Below are positions 26,606 through 35,999 of a stretch of 64,000 nt of DNA, in pieces; within the stretch, counting starts at the first letter, position 1, and the number at the start of each line of letters is the position of its first letter. Below the pieces are notes generated by a model that saw only the letters and a list, made by a program, of their open reading frames with translations, had not been told where the DNA came from and made no database searches. The stretch is from Silvibacterium bohemicum (lineage in GTDB: Bacteria > Acidobacteriota > Terriglobia > Terriglobales > Acidobacteriaceae), in the NCBI RefSeq assembly GCF_001006305.1, contig NZ_LBHJ01000014.1:173447-237446 (forward strand), read 5' to 3'. A program made the position numbers and the translations under genes.

Positions 26606-27397
26606 CTAGTTCCGCATAAGAAATGTTTCGATTGCTGTGGCGAACGCCTCGGGTTGCTCAAGTGCAGCGAGATGCCCTGTTGCTAACTCCGTGTACTCTG
26701 CCTCTGGGATCGTTGCAGCGAGCAATTGTGGGTGCCTCACCGGAACGATGCAGTCATGCGTGCATCCAATTACGAGTGTCGGGCGAGTGATGGATCGAAC
26801 ATGGTCGCGAACATCCAGCGTTAGATCCAACTCGACCTGGCGTGCAAGTCCATCCCAATTCGTTTCTGCAACGATAGAAGATGCGCTTGCTTCGATCTCA
26901 GCCTCGCTAAGATTTGCGAGGAAGCCATGTGATACGCCTGTCAGCAGAAACAGACGTGCGAGAGCGGGCCGGTTTTGGACAATCAGCTCACGCCAGAGAG
27001 AAAACTCCAGCTTCAAATACGAGTCGGTAGAATCTGCAAATCCTGCAATAAGGACTAAGGAGCGGACAAGGTCTGGAGCGCGGGCTGCGACCACTACGGC
27101 CACAGCCGCACCAAGGGAGAAGCCCACAAGGTCAAATGGCACCTTGCCCGCCGCCTTTGCTGCTGCGAGAACCTGCCCGGCCAGTTGCTCCACGGAAAAA
27201 GAACCGCCCGCATCGGTTGTATTGCCGGAGCCGGAGTAGTTGGGGCGAATGACTGTCCAGTGCCGTGCGAACCGGTCAACGAGATGGCCCCAATTCGCTT
27301 CGGCGCTTCCACCTGTCCCGTGTACGAGAACCAGTCCCGGCCCTGAGCCATCCACCAGGTATTCCACTACCGACTTTTCTATCTCTACTATCGCCAC
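26606..27397 (-). CDS. Alpha/beta hydrolase
   Basis: 263 residues from a GTG with GAGG eight bases upstream. Alpha/beta-hydrolase fold with HGTGGS (oxyanion region), nucleophile elbow GFSLGA, acid in CTHDCIVP and histidine in TGHLAALEQP. Cytosolic, no signal peptide. It resembles esterases and C-C hydrolases of the MhpC group, but the substrate is unknown. Possibly transcribed alone. Confidence 0.9.
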   Translation of the reverse strand: MAIVEIEKSVVEYLVDGSGPGLVLVHGTGGSAEANWGHLVDRFARHWTVIRPNYSGSGNTTDAGGSFSVEQLAGQVLAAAKAAGKVPFDLVGFSLGAAVAVVVAARAPDLVRSLVLIAGFADSTDSYLKLEFSLWRELIVQNRPALARLFLLTGVSHGFLANLSEAEIEASASSIVAETNWDGLARQVELDLTLDVRDHVRSITRPTLVIGCTHDCIVPVRHPQLLAATIPEAEYTELATGHLAALEQPEAFATAIETFLMRN

Positions 27398-27564
27398 GCT
27401 TCGGACCTCAGAATTTAAAGTGCAAGATTAAGAGCGATCGTGACTCCAGTGTCCAGGCCGAATGAAGGAATAGACGCAGACAGACCAGAGAGTCAGGCGA
27501 ACGTGTGCGGCCAGAAAAGGCGGGCCTTTATTCCCTGCAGTACCGTGGGAATACAAATCCGGCA

Positions 27565-27942
27565 CTAGCTCTTATGAACAACCTCGAACGAATATCCGTC
27601 CGGGTCCAAGACATCAGCGGCGTAGTATCCCGGGTAGTATTCGACCCTCGCTCGCGGCGAGATATTGTCCTTTGCGCCGGCGGCCATCGCCGCCCGATAG
27701 AAGTCATCGACCCTCGTATTGCTCTCGGCCTTGAATCCCCAATGGATCGATCCTGGATCGGGCTTGCCCTGCTTCAACCAGAAGCAGGCTCGTTCCCCAT
27801 CACCGAATCCCCACAGGTCGGGATGACCATCTTCACCCTTGTAAGGCATGAAGAAGCGGATGCTCAGGGGTTTTAGGGCCGCCTCGTAAAAGGCCAGCGA
27901 CCGCTCGACGTCGCTTACTGTCAAAATGATGTGATCCAACAT
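27565..27942 (-). CDS. VOC-family (glyoxalase/bleomycin-resistance-like) protein
   Basis: 125 residues from the ATG with AGGAG upstream; the frame extends upstream into the azoreductase gene but without a start site. VOC fold: DHIILTVSDVERSLAFYEAAL, HPDLWGFGDGE, IHWGFKAESNTRVDDFY, YYAADVLDPDGYSFEVVH. Metal ligands are plausible at H4 and at the glutamate near the end. Twelve bases after the azoreductase gene, so likely co-transcribed. Confidence 0.88.
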   Translation of the reverse strand: MLDHIILTVSDVERSLAFYEAALKPLSIRFFMPYKGEDGHPDLWGFGDGERACFWLKQGKPDPGSIHWGFKAESNTRVDDFYRAAMAAGAKDNISPRARVEYYPGYYAADVLDPDGYSFEVVHKS

Positions 27943-27953
27943 TGTTCTCTCCT

Positions 27954-28562
27954 TCAAATTACGAGTGATTCGATAGATTTTTCGCCATCGGGAATTGCCT
28001 GGTCGGAAAGCCCCGGTATATTCATGCCCTGAGCGCGCACAGTCTGAACGTCGGTGATTCCGATGAAACCCAGAATCAAGCGGAGGTAAGGTTCTTCCGT
28101 ATCCCACGATTTCCAAGGTCCCTGAGTAAAGACCCCACCAGAGGCAAGCACCAGGATCGCCTTCTTTTCACGGGCAAGCCCTTCAGCTCCATCTGCTGTA
28201 TAACGGAACGTCTTCCCGGGCCGAACAATATGATCCACCCATGCCTTCAAGGAGGATGGCAGTCCAAAATTCCACATCGGAGAGGCGATAACTAGAAGAT
28301 CCGCCGACAACACTTCCTCTGTGACTTGATCTGACAGTCGAAGTGCTTCCTGCAAAGATTCAGCTTCCGTCTGATCTCTTGTAAAGATGGCCTTAACCGT
28401 TCGGTAATCCAGATGAGGAAGAGGGTCTTTTGCCAGATCACGCTCTGTGATCTCGGCATTTGGATATAGGACTCTCAGGCGGGTTCTCAATTTGGCCGTC
28501 AATCGCCGGCTCGCAGACTCAGCTTCACGTGGGCTCGATTCGATGATCAAGATTCGCTGCAT
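27954..28562 (-). CDS. azoR: FMN-dependent NADH-azoreductase
   Basis: 202 residues, ATG with GAGGA upstream. Flavodoxin-like fold of the AzoR/acyl-carrier phosphodiesterase family: IIESSPREAESASRRL (phosphate loop), ADLLVIASPMWNFGLPSSLKAWVDHIVRPGKTF, LVLASGGVF and LRLILGFIGITDV are all characteristic. Two-electron reduction of azo and quinone compounds with NADH and FMN. Upstream of the VOC gene, in a group with dps and a hydrolase that suggests redox or xenobiotic stress. Confidence 0.94.
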   Translation of the reverse strand: MQRILIIESSPREAESASRRLTAKLRTRLRVLYPNAEITERDLAKDPLPHLDYRTVKAIFTRDQTEAESLQEALRLSDQVTEEVLSADLLVIASPMWNFGLPSSLKAWVDHIVRPGKTFRYTADGAEGLAREKKAILVLASGGVFTQGPWKSWDTEEPYLRLILGFIGITDVQTVRAQGMNIPGLSDQAIPDGEKSIESLVI

Positions 28563-28607
28563 TTCAGGTTCCTCTTTCTTCCTAATCGTTGAAGGTTTTT
28601 CGGTAGA

Positions 28608-29135
28608 TTAGTTCCGACCGTGCACCGTCTCATGCAGGAACCACGTGCGGCGTTCAGCTTCATCTATCCAGACTTCGAGCAGACTTGCCGTGGCTACATC
28701 TTTGAATTCTTCGCAGACATCATGAGCTGCACGCATGAGCTTCGTTAAACAACGGCTATCGGCGACCAGTTCTTCGAGCATGCTCTCAGCTGTCGCAGAT
28801 TGTTCGTTGTTATCGAGCAATCGCTGATGTTGCGCAATGTCGCCAATGGATCGCAGTGTTGTGCCGCCGATCTTGCGAGCCCTTTCCGCGATTGGGTCCG
28901 TCATCGCAAAAATTTCCTCAGCCTGTTCGTCGAGGAGCAAGTGGTAGTCGCGAAAATGAGGCCCACTCATGTGCCAATGAAAATTCTTTGTCTTCACATA
29001 AAGCACAAAGACGTCTGCGAGCAATTGCCGCAACATTTCAGAAATTGCCGCGACGGCAGCCGGCGAAAGATCCGTCCGAATATCAAGGTTCACAATTCCT
29101 CCTTTTAGGGGCTTTCTCATTTGCCTGGATGTCAT
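28608..29135 (-). CDS. dps: Dps-like DNA-binding ferritin
   Basis: 175 residues, ATG with AGGAG upstream. Dps signature: VKTKNFHWHMSGPHFRDYH, LLLDEQAEEIFAMTDPIAE, IGGTTLRSIGDIAQH. The ferroxidase ligands (His in NFHWH, Asp and Glu in DEQAEE) are present. Forms a dodecamer that oxidises Fe(II) with peroxide and protects DNA. The N-terminus (about 15 residues) is short and basic, as in DNA-binding members. Forty-five bases upstream of azoR. Confidence 0.95.
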   Translation of the reverse strand: MTSRQMRKPLKGGIVNLDIRTDLSPAAVAAISEMLRQLLADVFVLYVKTKNFHWHMSGPHFRDYHLLLDEQAEEIFAMTDPIAERARKIGGTTLRSIGDIAQHQRLLDNNEQSATAESMLEELVADSRCLTKLMRAAHDVCEEFKDVATASLLEVWIDEAERRTWFLHETVHGRN

Positions 29136-29195
29136 TCTTCTCTCCTGATTTGGTAGTTGCTCTGCTCAAGAAGAGGCTTGCAAGTGCGAAGGAGA

Positions 29196-29218
29196 GGGGC
29201 CCGTGCGATGCGGGCCCC
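29196..29218 (-). terminator. GC-rich hairpin between hydrolase and dps
   Basis: Perfect 8-bp stem GGGGCCCG / CGGGCCCC with a 7-base loop, eight bases past the hydrolase stop. No T-run follows on the minus strand, but the position fits a transcript end or a stabilising 3' hairpin. Confidence 0.5.
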
Positions 29219-29226
29219 GCAGGGGT

Positions 29227-30234
29227 TCAGCTTCGGATGAAAGCCAGGAGGTCTGCATTGATCACATCCGCATGCACGGTCATCAGGCCGTGAGGATAGC
29301 CGGGGTAGACCTTGAGCGTGCCATGCTTGAGCAACTTGGCCTGCAGCAAGGAAGCATCCTTGTAGGGCACAACCTGGTCATCGTCGCCCTGCATCACGAG
29401 AGTCGGCACCGTGATTTCTTTCAGATCGTCCGTCTGGTCTGTCTCGGAGAAAGCCTTTATGCCTTCATAGTGGGCCAGCGCGCTGCCCATCATTCCCTGC
29501 CGCCACCAGTTCTGGATAATTCCCTGCGAGACCTTCGCGCCAGGCCGGTTGAAGCCGTAAAACGGTCCCGTAGGAACATCGAGAAAGAACTGCGCCCGGT
29601 TGGCAGCCAGCGCCTTCCGGAAACCGTCGAATACTTCGATCGGAGTGCCGCCGGGGTTCGACTCGGTCTTCACCATAAGCGGGGGGACGGAGGCGAGCAG
29701 CACGGCCTTGGCTACGCGGCCCTGAGGCTGGCCGTACTTCGCAACATAGCGCGCCACCTCGCCACCACCTGTCGAATGGCCCACATGGACAGCATTTCGC
29801 AGATCGAGATTCTCGGCCACAGCTGAGGCGTCGGACGCGTAATGGTCCATGTCGTGGCCGGTGTCCACCTGCGAGGAACGGCCGTGACCACGCCGGTCAT
29901 GTGCGACGACGCGATAGCCGCTGGCAAGGAAGAACAGCATCTGATTGTCCCAGTCATCCGAGCTGAGCGGCCAGCCGTGATGAAATACGATGGGCTGCGC
30001 GTCCTTCGGACCCCAGTCCTTGTAGAAAATCTGTGTGCCGTCTTTGGTCGTTATCGTTCCGCCCGTCCTCATATTTCCCTCCTGTACGTCCGTCTTCCGA
30101 GTTGATAAAGCGTTGGCTCGTTTGCTAAAGCTGGATGCCATGAGTCCCGCAGCTCCAGCCGCAAACAGCAACGCACGACGCGTGGTGGTGCCTTTAACGC
30201 GTGCCGATTGAGGCTGTGTCCGACCTTCGATCAT
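29227..30234 (-). CDS. Tat-exported alpha/beta hydrolase, non-haem chloroperoxidase-like
   Basis: 335 residues from the ATG at 30234 with GGGAGG upstream. The N-terminus has a twin-arginine signal ([19 protein letters not shown]). The catalytic domain matches cofactor-free haloperoxidase/esterase proteins: [31 protein letters not shown], nucleophile GHSTGG, acid in QGDDDQVVP and histidine in YPGYPHGL. Known members are esterases with perhydrolase side activity. Divergent from the AraC gene at 30421. Confidence 0.92.
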   Translation of the reverse strand: MIEGRTQPQSARVKGTTTRRALLFAAGAAGLMASSFSKRANALSTRKTDVQEGNMRTGGTITTKDGTQIFYKDWGPKDAQPIVFHHGWPLSSDDWDNQMLFFLASGYRVVAHDRRGHGRSSQVDTGHDMDHYASDASAVAENLDLRNAVHVGHSTGGGEVARYVAKYGQPQGRVAKAVLLASVPPLMVKTESNPGGTPIEVFDGFRKALAANRAQFFLDVPTGPFYGFNRPGAKVSQGIIQNWWRQGMMGSALAHYEGIKAFSETDQTDDLKEITVPTLVMQGDDDQVVPYKDASLLQAKLLKHGTLKVYPGYPHGLMTVHADVINADLLAFIRS

Positions 30235-30236
30235 TC

Positions 30237-30332
30237 TGACCTCCCAGATGTCACTTCTAGAGCGACCTGGCAAATCAAAATGTACGTTGGCGAATGTTTA
30301 GCGGTCTTGGACATTTCGGGCACAGCTAGGAC
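30237..30332 (-). repeat. Upstream leader element, copy A
   Basis: The leader of the chloroperoxidase-like gene. Its first 25 bases (tgacctcccagatgtcactt...) and the part at about 30302-30332 (gtcttggacatttcgggc) match the leader of the histidine-kinase gene (32376-32453), with a less conserved middle. See copy B. Confidence 0.5.
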
Positions 30333-30420
30333 ATTCAGTTCACTGATCATCGGGACGTTGCGCGCTGGATAACCCGGCGTATAACATTCGGAGAAGCGCC
30401 CATGTCCTTGGAAACGAGAG

Positions 30421-31347
30421 ATGACCACGAATCCTGAAGAAATCTCAGAACCGTTCGAAGTTCCCGGCTTCGTAAGCGAGAGCCGTCCCGAATTTCAAAA
30501 TGTCCGTTCGGTTTCAAATCGCTCTGAGCGACCGCTCTTCGTTGCGAGATTTCGACACGACAAACCGAATCTCGGACTGCTAGAACCCACTCCTCTTGCG
30601 GATCAAATCATGGTATCGGTGGAACTACGCCCCTTCCGGCCGATTAACGTGTTCTGCGATGGCCATCACAAGCAAAAACCAGAATCCAAATCTGGCGCCC
30701 TGCATCTTTATGACTTGCGCAGGTCGTGGTGTGCGGACATTCGAGATCCGTTTGATACCTTGCATGCCTTCCTTCCGATCAGCAGCTTTCGTGATTTTGC
30801 GACGGAGCATGGCAGCACCTTTCTCGAATTGCGCTATGAGACGGGAGACCTCTACTACGATTCGGTCATGCTGCACATGATGCAAGCAATGATGCCTGCG
30901 CTGGAGCGACCGCACGAGGTCAGTGCGCTGTACCTGGATTCCATGTTTCTAGCAGTGCGTGACCACATTGCCGCGACATACGGCATATTCGACACAAAAG
31001 CGACAAGTAACAAGTTGGGTCTCACTGCCCGTCAGCTTCGTCATGCTTTGGAATACATCGAGGCCAATCTGAGCAAAGATGTTGGTCTTGCTGAGGTGGC
31101 GAATGCATCTGCCACCTCGGTCAGCTCGCTTACCCGCGGTTTCAAAACTTCACTTGGTATTTCACCGCATCGCTGGGTGTTAAACCGGCGAATTGCCTTG
31201 GCACAGCGCCTGATCTATGAAGGCACCACACCACTCAGCGATGTTGCTGCTTCTTGTGGGTTCGCCGATCAGAGTCATCTGACACGCGTGTTTGTGCAGA
31301 AAGTTGGGAGCTCTCCCGCTACGTGGCGACGTAAGGCCCAACGGTAA
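30421..31347 (+). CDS. AraC-family transcriptional regulator
   Basis: 308 residues, ATG with a weak GGAAACGAG site. The C-terminal domain has two helix-turn-helix units (VGLAEVANASATSVSSLTRG / FKTSLGISPHRWVL and LSDVAASCGFADQSHLTRVF / VQKVGSSPATWR). The N-terminal half is a sensing domain of the AraC-binding/cupin kind without recognisable ligand residues. It is divergent from the chloroperoxidase-like gene, its most likely target. Confidence 0.92.
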   Translation: MTTNPEEISEPFEVPGFVSESRPEFQNVRSVSNRSERPLFVARFRHDKPNLGLLEPTPLADQIMVSVELRPFRPINVFCDGHHKQKPESKSGALHLYDLRRSWCADIRDPFDTLHAFLPISSFRDFATEHGSTFLELRYETGDLYYDSVMLHMMQAMMPALERPHEVSALYLDSMFLAVRDHIAATYGIFDTKATSNKLGLTARQLRHALEYIEANLSKDVGLAEVANASATSVSSLTRGFKTSLGISPHRWVLNRRIALAQRLIYEGTTPLSDVAASCGFADQSHLTRVFVQKVGSSPATWRRKAQR

Positions 31348-31479
31348 GCAAACGCGACCGGGAGACTCCACGGGAAATTCGAAGCATTCCTGAGCTGATC
31401 TCGTATGATTATCTGTTCTGCAAAGCCTCTAATACGGTTAATCAGGTTCTCGGCGAGCCAGCAAGAGGGCTTGTTTCAC

Positions 31480-32373
31480 CTATGCACTTTCGAGTTCGGC
31501 TATTAGCGTTGCTCTGTTAACTGTCAGATGGTCAGGCTCTGAAACAAAAGCATCCGGTCTGCCCCTACTTGGCTTGGGAAGCCTCACAACAAAGCTTGTA
31601 TTTCCCGGTCTCGATTCTTCGAGGTAGACCTCACCTCCGTGTTCTCGCACAATGCTCTTCACAATCGTTAATCCAAGTCCTGTCCCTTTACGATCGGCTG
31701 AGCTAACAAAGGGCTGAAAGAGGGTCTTCTGAATTGTCATGGTAACTCCATGGCCACTATCGGTAACGCGGATAAAGACGTAGTGGTGGTTGTGATGGCA
31801 CGCAATCCTGACCTCTCTCAACTCAGGGCTAAGCTGAACAGCCTGGCACGCGTTGAGCAAGAGATTGAAAATTGCACTGCAGAGCCAAGTAGAATCCACA
31901 CACACTTCGAGGAGGGACATGTCTCCCTGAATAAACTCGACCTTGTCAGCATCGGGATGTGATCGAACCATCTGAGCGGCCTTATCAATAATCATCTTGA
32001 GAGGTTCAAGTCGAAGGTGAAACATACAGCCGGTCTTCGATTGAAGAAGAAGAGAGTCCAGCACCTCCGTCATACAGATAACAGCCGTTCTTATCTCCTC
32101 AAACATCTCTTCACGTTCTGATTGCACATAGCTTGTATTGCACATCAATTCTGCATTTGCATAGATGGCAGACAGGTGATGACGAAAATCATGAGCGATA
32201 AAGCCAGCCATCCTATCGAATGTTTCTAATGATCGCGGTTCAGTAGGCTCTTCCAGCGTCATCATGTTGGAGTGGGTATCGCCAAAGACTGAAAAAGGAA
32301 GGTTGCTGGGGTTCTTGTCTGTCTTCGGCATGAGTTGAGGAACAGCGGCAATCGATGGCTGACTAGGAAACAT
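31480..32373 (-). CDS. Orphan sensor histidine kinase
   Basis: 297 residues from the second of two adjacent ATGs (GGGAGG five bases upstream). A short N-terminal region without membrane segments or a sensor domain leads to the H-box FIAHDFRHHLSAIYANAEL. A HATPase domain follows with N-box LLLNACQAV, G1 DSGHGV and G2 KGTGLGL. No response regulator is adjacent. Soluble, so it is probably controlled by a partner. A paralogue lies at 41052. Its leader resembles that of the gene at 29227. Confidence 0.9.
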   Translation of the reverse strand: MFPSQPSIAAVPQLMPKTDKNPSNLPFSVFGDTHSNMMTLEEPTEPRSLETFDRMAGFIAHDFRHHLSAIYANAELMCNTSYVQSEREEMFEEIRTAVICMTEVLDSLLLQSKTGCMFHLRLEPLKMIIDKAAQMVRSHPDADKVEFIQGDMSLLEVCVDSTWLCSAIFNLLLNACQAVQLSPELREVRIACHHNHHYVFIRVTDSGHGVTMTIQKTLFQPFVSSADRKGTGLGLTIVKSIVREHGGEVYLEESRPGNTSFVVRLPKPSRGRPDAFVSEPDHLTVNRATLIAELESA

Positions 32374-32375
32374 CA

Positions 32376-32453
32376 TGACCTCCCAAATGTCATTCCTAGA
32401 TGTACAGGGATGGATGCCTTACCGTCTTGATCATTTCGGGCAGGGTTGGGATA
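32376..32453 (-). repeat. Upstream leader element, copy B
   Basis: Matches copy A (30237-30332): the first 25 bases differ at about four positions, and gtcttgatcatttcgggc recurs about 45 bases further. Both copies sit directly ahead of start codons and include the ribosome-binding site, so part of the match may be a conserved 5' leader. Confidence 0.5.
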
Positions 32454-32536
32454 ATCTCGTCAATCGCCAGAAGTGGGTGTGGTGAGGCAACAACTAATCT
32501 CTCTGATCGGCCAGGCAACTCCCCAACAAACTTTCC

Positions 32537-35500
32537 CTATGGAAGCTTTGCATACTCGGCTTTGGCCTGTTTGTAGATGGGGATGTCGGGATCGGCATTT
32601 TTCCAGAGGTTCAAAAACTCCTGGTACGAAATTCGGGCACCGCTGTTGTTGCCCATCATTGCCTGCGCACGGCCCAGTTGCAGACGCGCGAGTGCCCCCG
32701 TCACTTCGTCTCCGACGATTGCTGGATGATCGATAAGCTTCTGGAACTCTGTTGCAGCCAAGCGCCCTTCGCCTAACTGAAGATAAGCAAGGCCCCGAAC
32801 ATATGCAGGGTAAACACTGCGGAAGAAATCCGGATATCCAAGATCGTACTTTTCTGCCGGCCGCAAGATCGTGATCGCGCTGGCTGGATCATTCTCGCGG
32901 AGTTTGATTGCCGCGCGAACTGTGGGCAGACCATAGTGTTGCACCAGTGTGTCCTCTGGGGAGGTTTGATTGACTCTCTTGGCCAGTTTCTCAGCTTGCT
33001 CGATGTTGCCAATTCGCGCGAATGTCAGATCCTTGTCGATTGCCAGTCGGTCAGACAGCAGACCAGGGGGCACCGGCCCAAAACGCTTTTGATAGAAATC
33101 TAGAGCGTCCTTCATTAGTCGATCCGCACCCACGGTATCCCCAGCTTCAGCTTCGTGGAGTGAGAGATTCACTGCAAAGAACAGCAGATCGATCGGCAAG
33201 TCGGCATTTGTTGCGACGTTCTCAGCTTGCTGCAGTAGACGGCGCGCGTCATCGAACTGTCCATAATAGGTATCAACCGTCGCTTTTTTCGATAAAGATG
33301 AGATGTTGTGCCTGGCATCCCTGAGCCACGTCTCCTGGTCACGCATGGCGGATGCGTCATGCTGTAGAAATGCGACAAGGTGTCGCCACTCATGTGTATT
33401 CGCGGTATCGGCTTTTCTGGAACTCGCCTCCCTAAAGATGGCCTTCGCCTCTTCCAACCTATTAGCTGTAGTCAGCATGATCATGATGTTGTCATAGCTT
33501 CCCACACCCCGCATCGGCATGAGGCGAAATGCCTCTCGATCTTCAGCGATGGCTTGATCATAGTGCCCTAAACGCTGTAGGCAGTCCGCGAAATTGTGAT
33601 GTGCTACTCCATCCAGAGGATAGGTATCTACCCATTGCTGATAAACCGGGTAAGATCTTTCCATATCTCCGAGGCCAACCGAAAGATACAGCGTCTCGAC
33701 CAAGAATCTCAGTTGACCGACCAATCTCTCGCGTAGGTCATAGGCCTTTTTCTCAGCGGCTAACGCCTCGGTCTTTTTATCTTGCGCCAGGAACATTGTT
33801 CCGACGGAAGCATAAGCCAAAGCAAACGATGGATCGATCTCAATGGCGCGCTGGTAGTACGAGATAGTCGTGTCGATATCCGGGGATAGATGATGCTTGA
33901 ACCCGTTGGCCAACATCTGCATGGCTTCGGGTGACCACGACATTTCCAAATCGAACGGCTTATTGAATTTTTTCAAAGTGGAGTCAGGTTCGCCCATCCT
34001 GCTGCGCAACTGGGCAGCTGCTATGCCTAATGAATGAACGATCTCACTGCGGAGAGTCACATCTTGCTCAGCATGTGCGAAGGTCTGACCGCTTTGACAA
34101 TTGATTCCGCTTAACTGGATGCGAAAGTGGTTCCCCACATCGGCAATGGAACTGGCAACCACGGCTCTGCTGTTGGTCTTTAGGCAAATCTCTCGCGCAA
34201 TCTTCGGGGTCACCTTCGCATCCATCGGGTAGTTCAGCTGTTGCAGGGTTTCCCGTATCTTGTCCTGCGCGAGCACCTGCAGAAAGGGCGTCTGCGCCAG
34301 TCCAAGGGGCAGAGCCGTGTTCAAGGCATCATCGAGCACGGGGTCGCTGGTCTGGTTGGTAAGGTCGGCGATCAAAATGGTGTCTTTGGCTGACAGCTGA
34401 AAACGGTGAAGATAGCGCCAATAAGCCACGGCTCCCGCAGCAACGACCAGAATTAGCGTGAGAACCCCGAGCCATTTACGAATACGGCGAAACCGCAGTA
34501 GCCCTGGGGTTGGGACTAATTCCAGATCTGCTCGCATCTCGGCTGCGGACTGGTAGCGGTTGACACAATCTTTTTGCAGCGCCTTGGCAATAACCGCTTC
34601 TAGGGCGGATGGAACTCCTGGATTCAGCTGACGGACAGGAATTGGGGCCCGATTGAGAACTTCTTCATATACCTCAGTAATGCTCTCGCCTGCAAATGCA
34701 CGCTGTCCAGACGCCATCTCGTATAACACAAGGCCAAACGAAAACAGGTCAGAGCGGGCATCCAGCTTTTCCTTCCGTATCTGTTCGGGCGACATGTAGC
34801 TGGCCGTTCCCATTGCTCGTCCCGTGCGTGTGAGGCCGGTTTCCGTTGCCACCGATACTCTTGACGTCAAGAGAGGTCCGCTTGATCGAGGATCGTCCTC
34901 CTCTTGCTCATCCATTTTGACCAATTTGGCCAATCCAAAATCCAATATCTTTGCCGGTCCATGGTTCGTAAGGAAGATGTTGGCAGGTTTGATGTCGCGA
35001 TGAATAATTCCTTTTGAATGAGCTGCTTTTAGCCCGTCACAAGTTTGCAGTGCGACGCCAAGCAGTTGCTCTAAAGGCAACTTCTTCGAACTGAGAGCCT
35101 TGAGATGGTCGCGTAGCGTCTCCCCATCCAGCAACTCCATGACGATAATAGGCTGTCCCTCATATTCCTCGATTTCATGGATTGTGCAGATATTAGGGTG
35201 GTTCAGGGAAGATGCCGCCTGCGCCTCCCGTTCAAAACGTCTGAGAGCGACCGGATCGCTCGCCATTTCCTCGGGTAAGAATTTCAAGGCCACCGGGCGG
35301 GCCAGCTTCAGGTCTTCGGCCTTATAAACCATTCCCATCCCGCCTCCGCCAATGACCTCAAGCACACGGAAATGAGAGACTTTTTTGCCGATCATGGTGG
35401 CATTCGCCGAACGTATTGCCGCCCCATCGGCGGCTGAGGTGTCTTTAGCCTCAATTTCGATTGGAGCTTCGGCTGCTTCCACCCACTGCGGGCGCACCAT

Positions 35501-35827
35501 CAGACGGTAGCCTCGTCGAGGCACCGTTTCGATATATTTGGGTTCGCCTGCAGAATCGTCCAGCGCACGACGAATGGTCCCGATAGCTACGTTAATGCTG
35601 TGATCGAAATCGACGATCGTATCGTTCGGCCACAGCTGCCTCTTGATTTCTGAGCGGCTGACAACTTCACCTTCAAACTCGATCAGCATTCGGAGCACCC
35701 GGAACGGCTGCTCCTGAAGGAACACTCTGCGTGCGCCGTTACCGGCCTCTGTAGAACGCAGTTCTCCATTCTTCAGGTCAAGTTCAAACGATCCGAACCT
35801 CGCACGGATTGGCTTATCGGGTTTCAT
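32537..35827 (-). CDS. Winged-helix DNA-binding / Ser-Thr kinase / TPR fusion protein
   Basis: 1096 residues from the ATG at 35827 (GAAGG upstream; a TTG five codons earlier is less likely). Residues about 10-115 form an OmpR-type winged helix ending TVPRRGYRL. A Hanks-type kinase follows: glycine loop GGGGMGMVY, lysine in VALKFLPEE, HRDIKPANI (about 276) and DFGLAK (about 296). Then comes one membrane segment (WLGVLTLILVVAAGAVAYW) and a TPR-rich tail. This cytosol-membrane-periplasm design is typical of Acidobacteriota. It diverges from the small membrane protein gene and may bind the repeats at 35916. Confidence 0.95.
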   Translation of the reverse strand: MKPDKPIRARFGSFELDLKNGELRSTEAGNGARRVFLQEQPFRVLRMLIEFEGEVVSRSEIKRQLWPNDTIVDFDHSINVAIGTIRRALDDSAGEPKYIETVPRRGYRLMVRPQWVEAAEAPIEIEAKDTSAADGAAIRSANATMIGKKVSHFRVLEVIGGGGMGMVYKAEDLKLARPVALKFLPEEMASDPVALRRFEREAQAASSLNHPNICTIHEIEEYEGQPIIVMELLDGETLRDHLKALSSKKLPLEQLLGVALQTCDGLKAAHSKGIIHRDIKPANIFLTNHGPAKILDFGLAKLVKMDEQEEDDPRSSGPLLTSRVSVATETGLTRTGRAMGTASYMSPEQIRKEKLDARSDLFSFGLVLYEMASGQRAFAGESITEVYEEVLNRAPIPVRQLNPGVPSALEAVIAKALQKDCVNRYQSAAEMRADLELVPTPGLLRFRRIRKWLGVLTLILVVAAGAVAYWRYLHRFQLSAKDTILIADLTNQTSDPVLDDALNTALPLGLAQTPFLQVLAQDKIRETLQQLNYPMDAKVTPKIAREICLKTNSRAVVASSIADVGNHFRIQLSGINCQSGQTFAHAEQDVTLRSEIVHSLGIAAAQLRSRMGEPDSTLKKFNKPFDLEMSWSPEAMQMLANGFKHHLSPDIDTTISYYQRAIEIDPSFALAYASVGTMFLAQDKKTEALAAEKKAYDLRERLVGQLRFLVETLYLSVGLGDMERSYPVYQQWVDTYPLDGVAHHNFADCLQRLGHYDQAIAEDREAFRLMPMRGVGSYDNIMIMLTTANRLEEAKAIFREASSRKADTANTHEWRHLVAFLQHDASAMRDQETWLRDARHNISSLSKKATVDTYYGQFDDARRLLQQAENVATNADLPIDLLFFAVNLSLHEAEAGDTVGADRLMKDALDFYQKRFGPVPPGLLSDRLAIDKDLTFARIGNIEQAEKLAKRVNQTSPEDTLVQHYGLPTVRAAIKLRENDPASAITILRPAEKYDLGYPDFFRSVYPAYVRGLAYLQLGEGRLAATEFQKLIDHPAIVGDEVTGALARLQLGRAQAMMGNNSGARISYQEFLNLWKNADPDIPIYKQAKAEYAKLP

Positions 35828-35915
35828 TTTGCATACCTTCAATCGGGGCTGATTATATACCTGAGGGCGACAAAATATCCCGTAGAATCAACGACTTCCG
35901 GGATTTGAGGTCGAT

Positions 35916-35936
35916 TTGACATTCAATTGACATTCA
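35916..35936. promoter_or_regulatory. Tandem 10-base direct repeats at 11-base spacing, copy 1
   Basis: TTGACATTCA-A-TTGACATTCA in the 172-base divergent region between the winged-helix kinase and the small membrane protein. Tandem half-sites spaced 10-11 bases apart are the usual target of OmpR/PhoB winged helices, so the kinase fusion is a candidate binder. Either TTGACA could also be a -35 box for the plus-strand gene. A similar pair is at 42092. Confidence 0.5.
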
Positions 35937-35999
35937 GTGCATTTATTTCACCCTCGTTCGCGCTCACACTCAGACCCAAAATATCTGCCGGAGTTTTTT

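Noticed and set aside
26429-26686. 85-codon plus-strand frame with a hydrophobic segment
   Set aside because: Poor start context and it runs 80 bases into the alpha/beta hydrolase on the other strand. Not supported.
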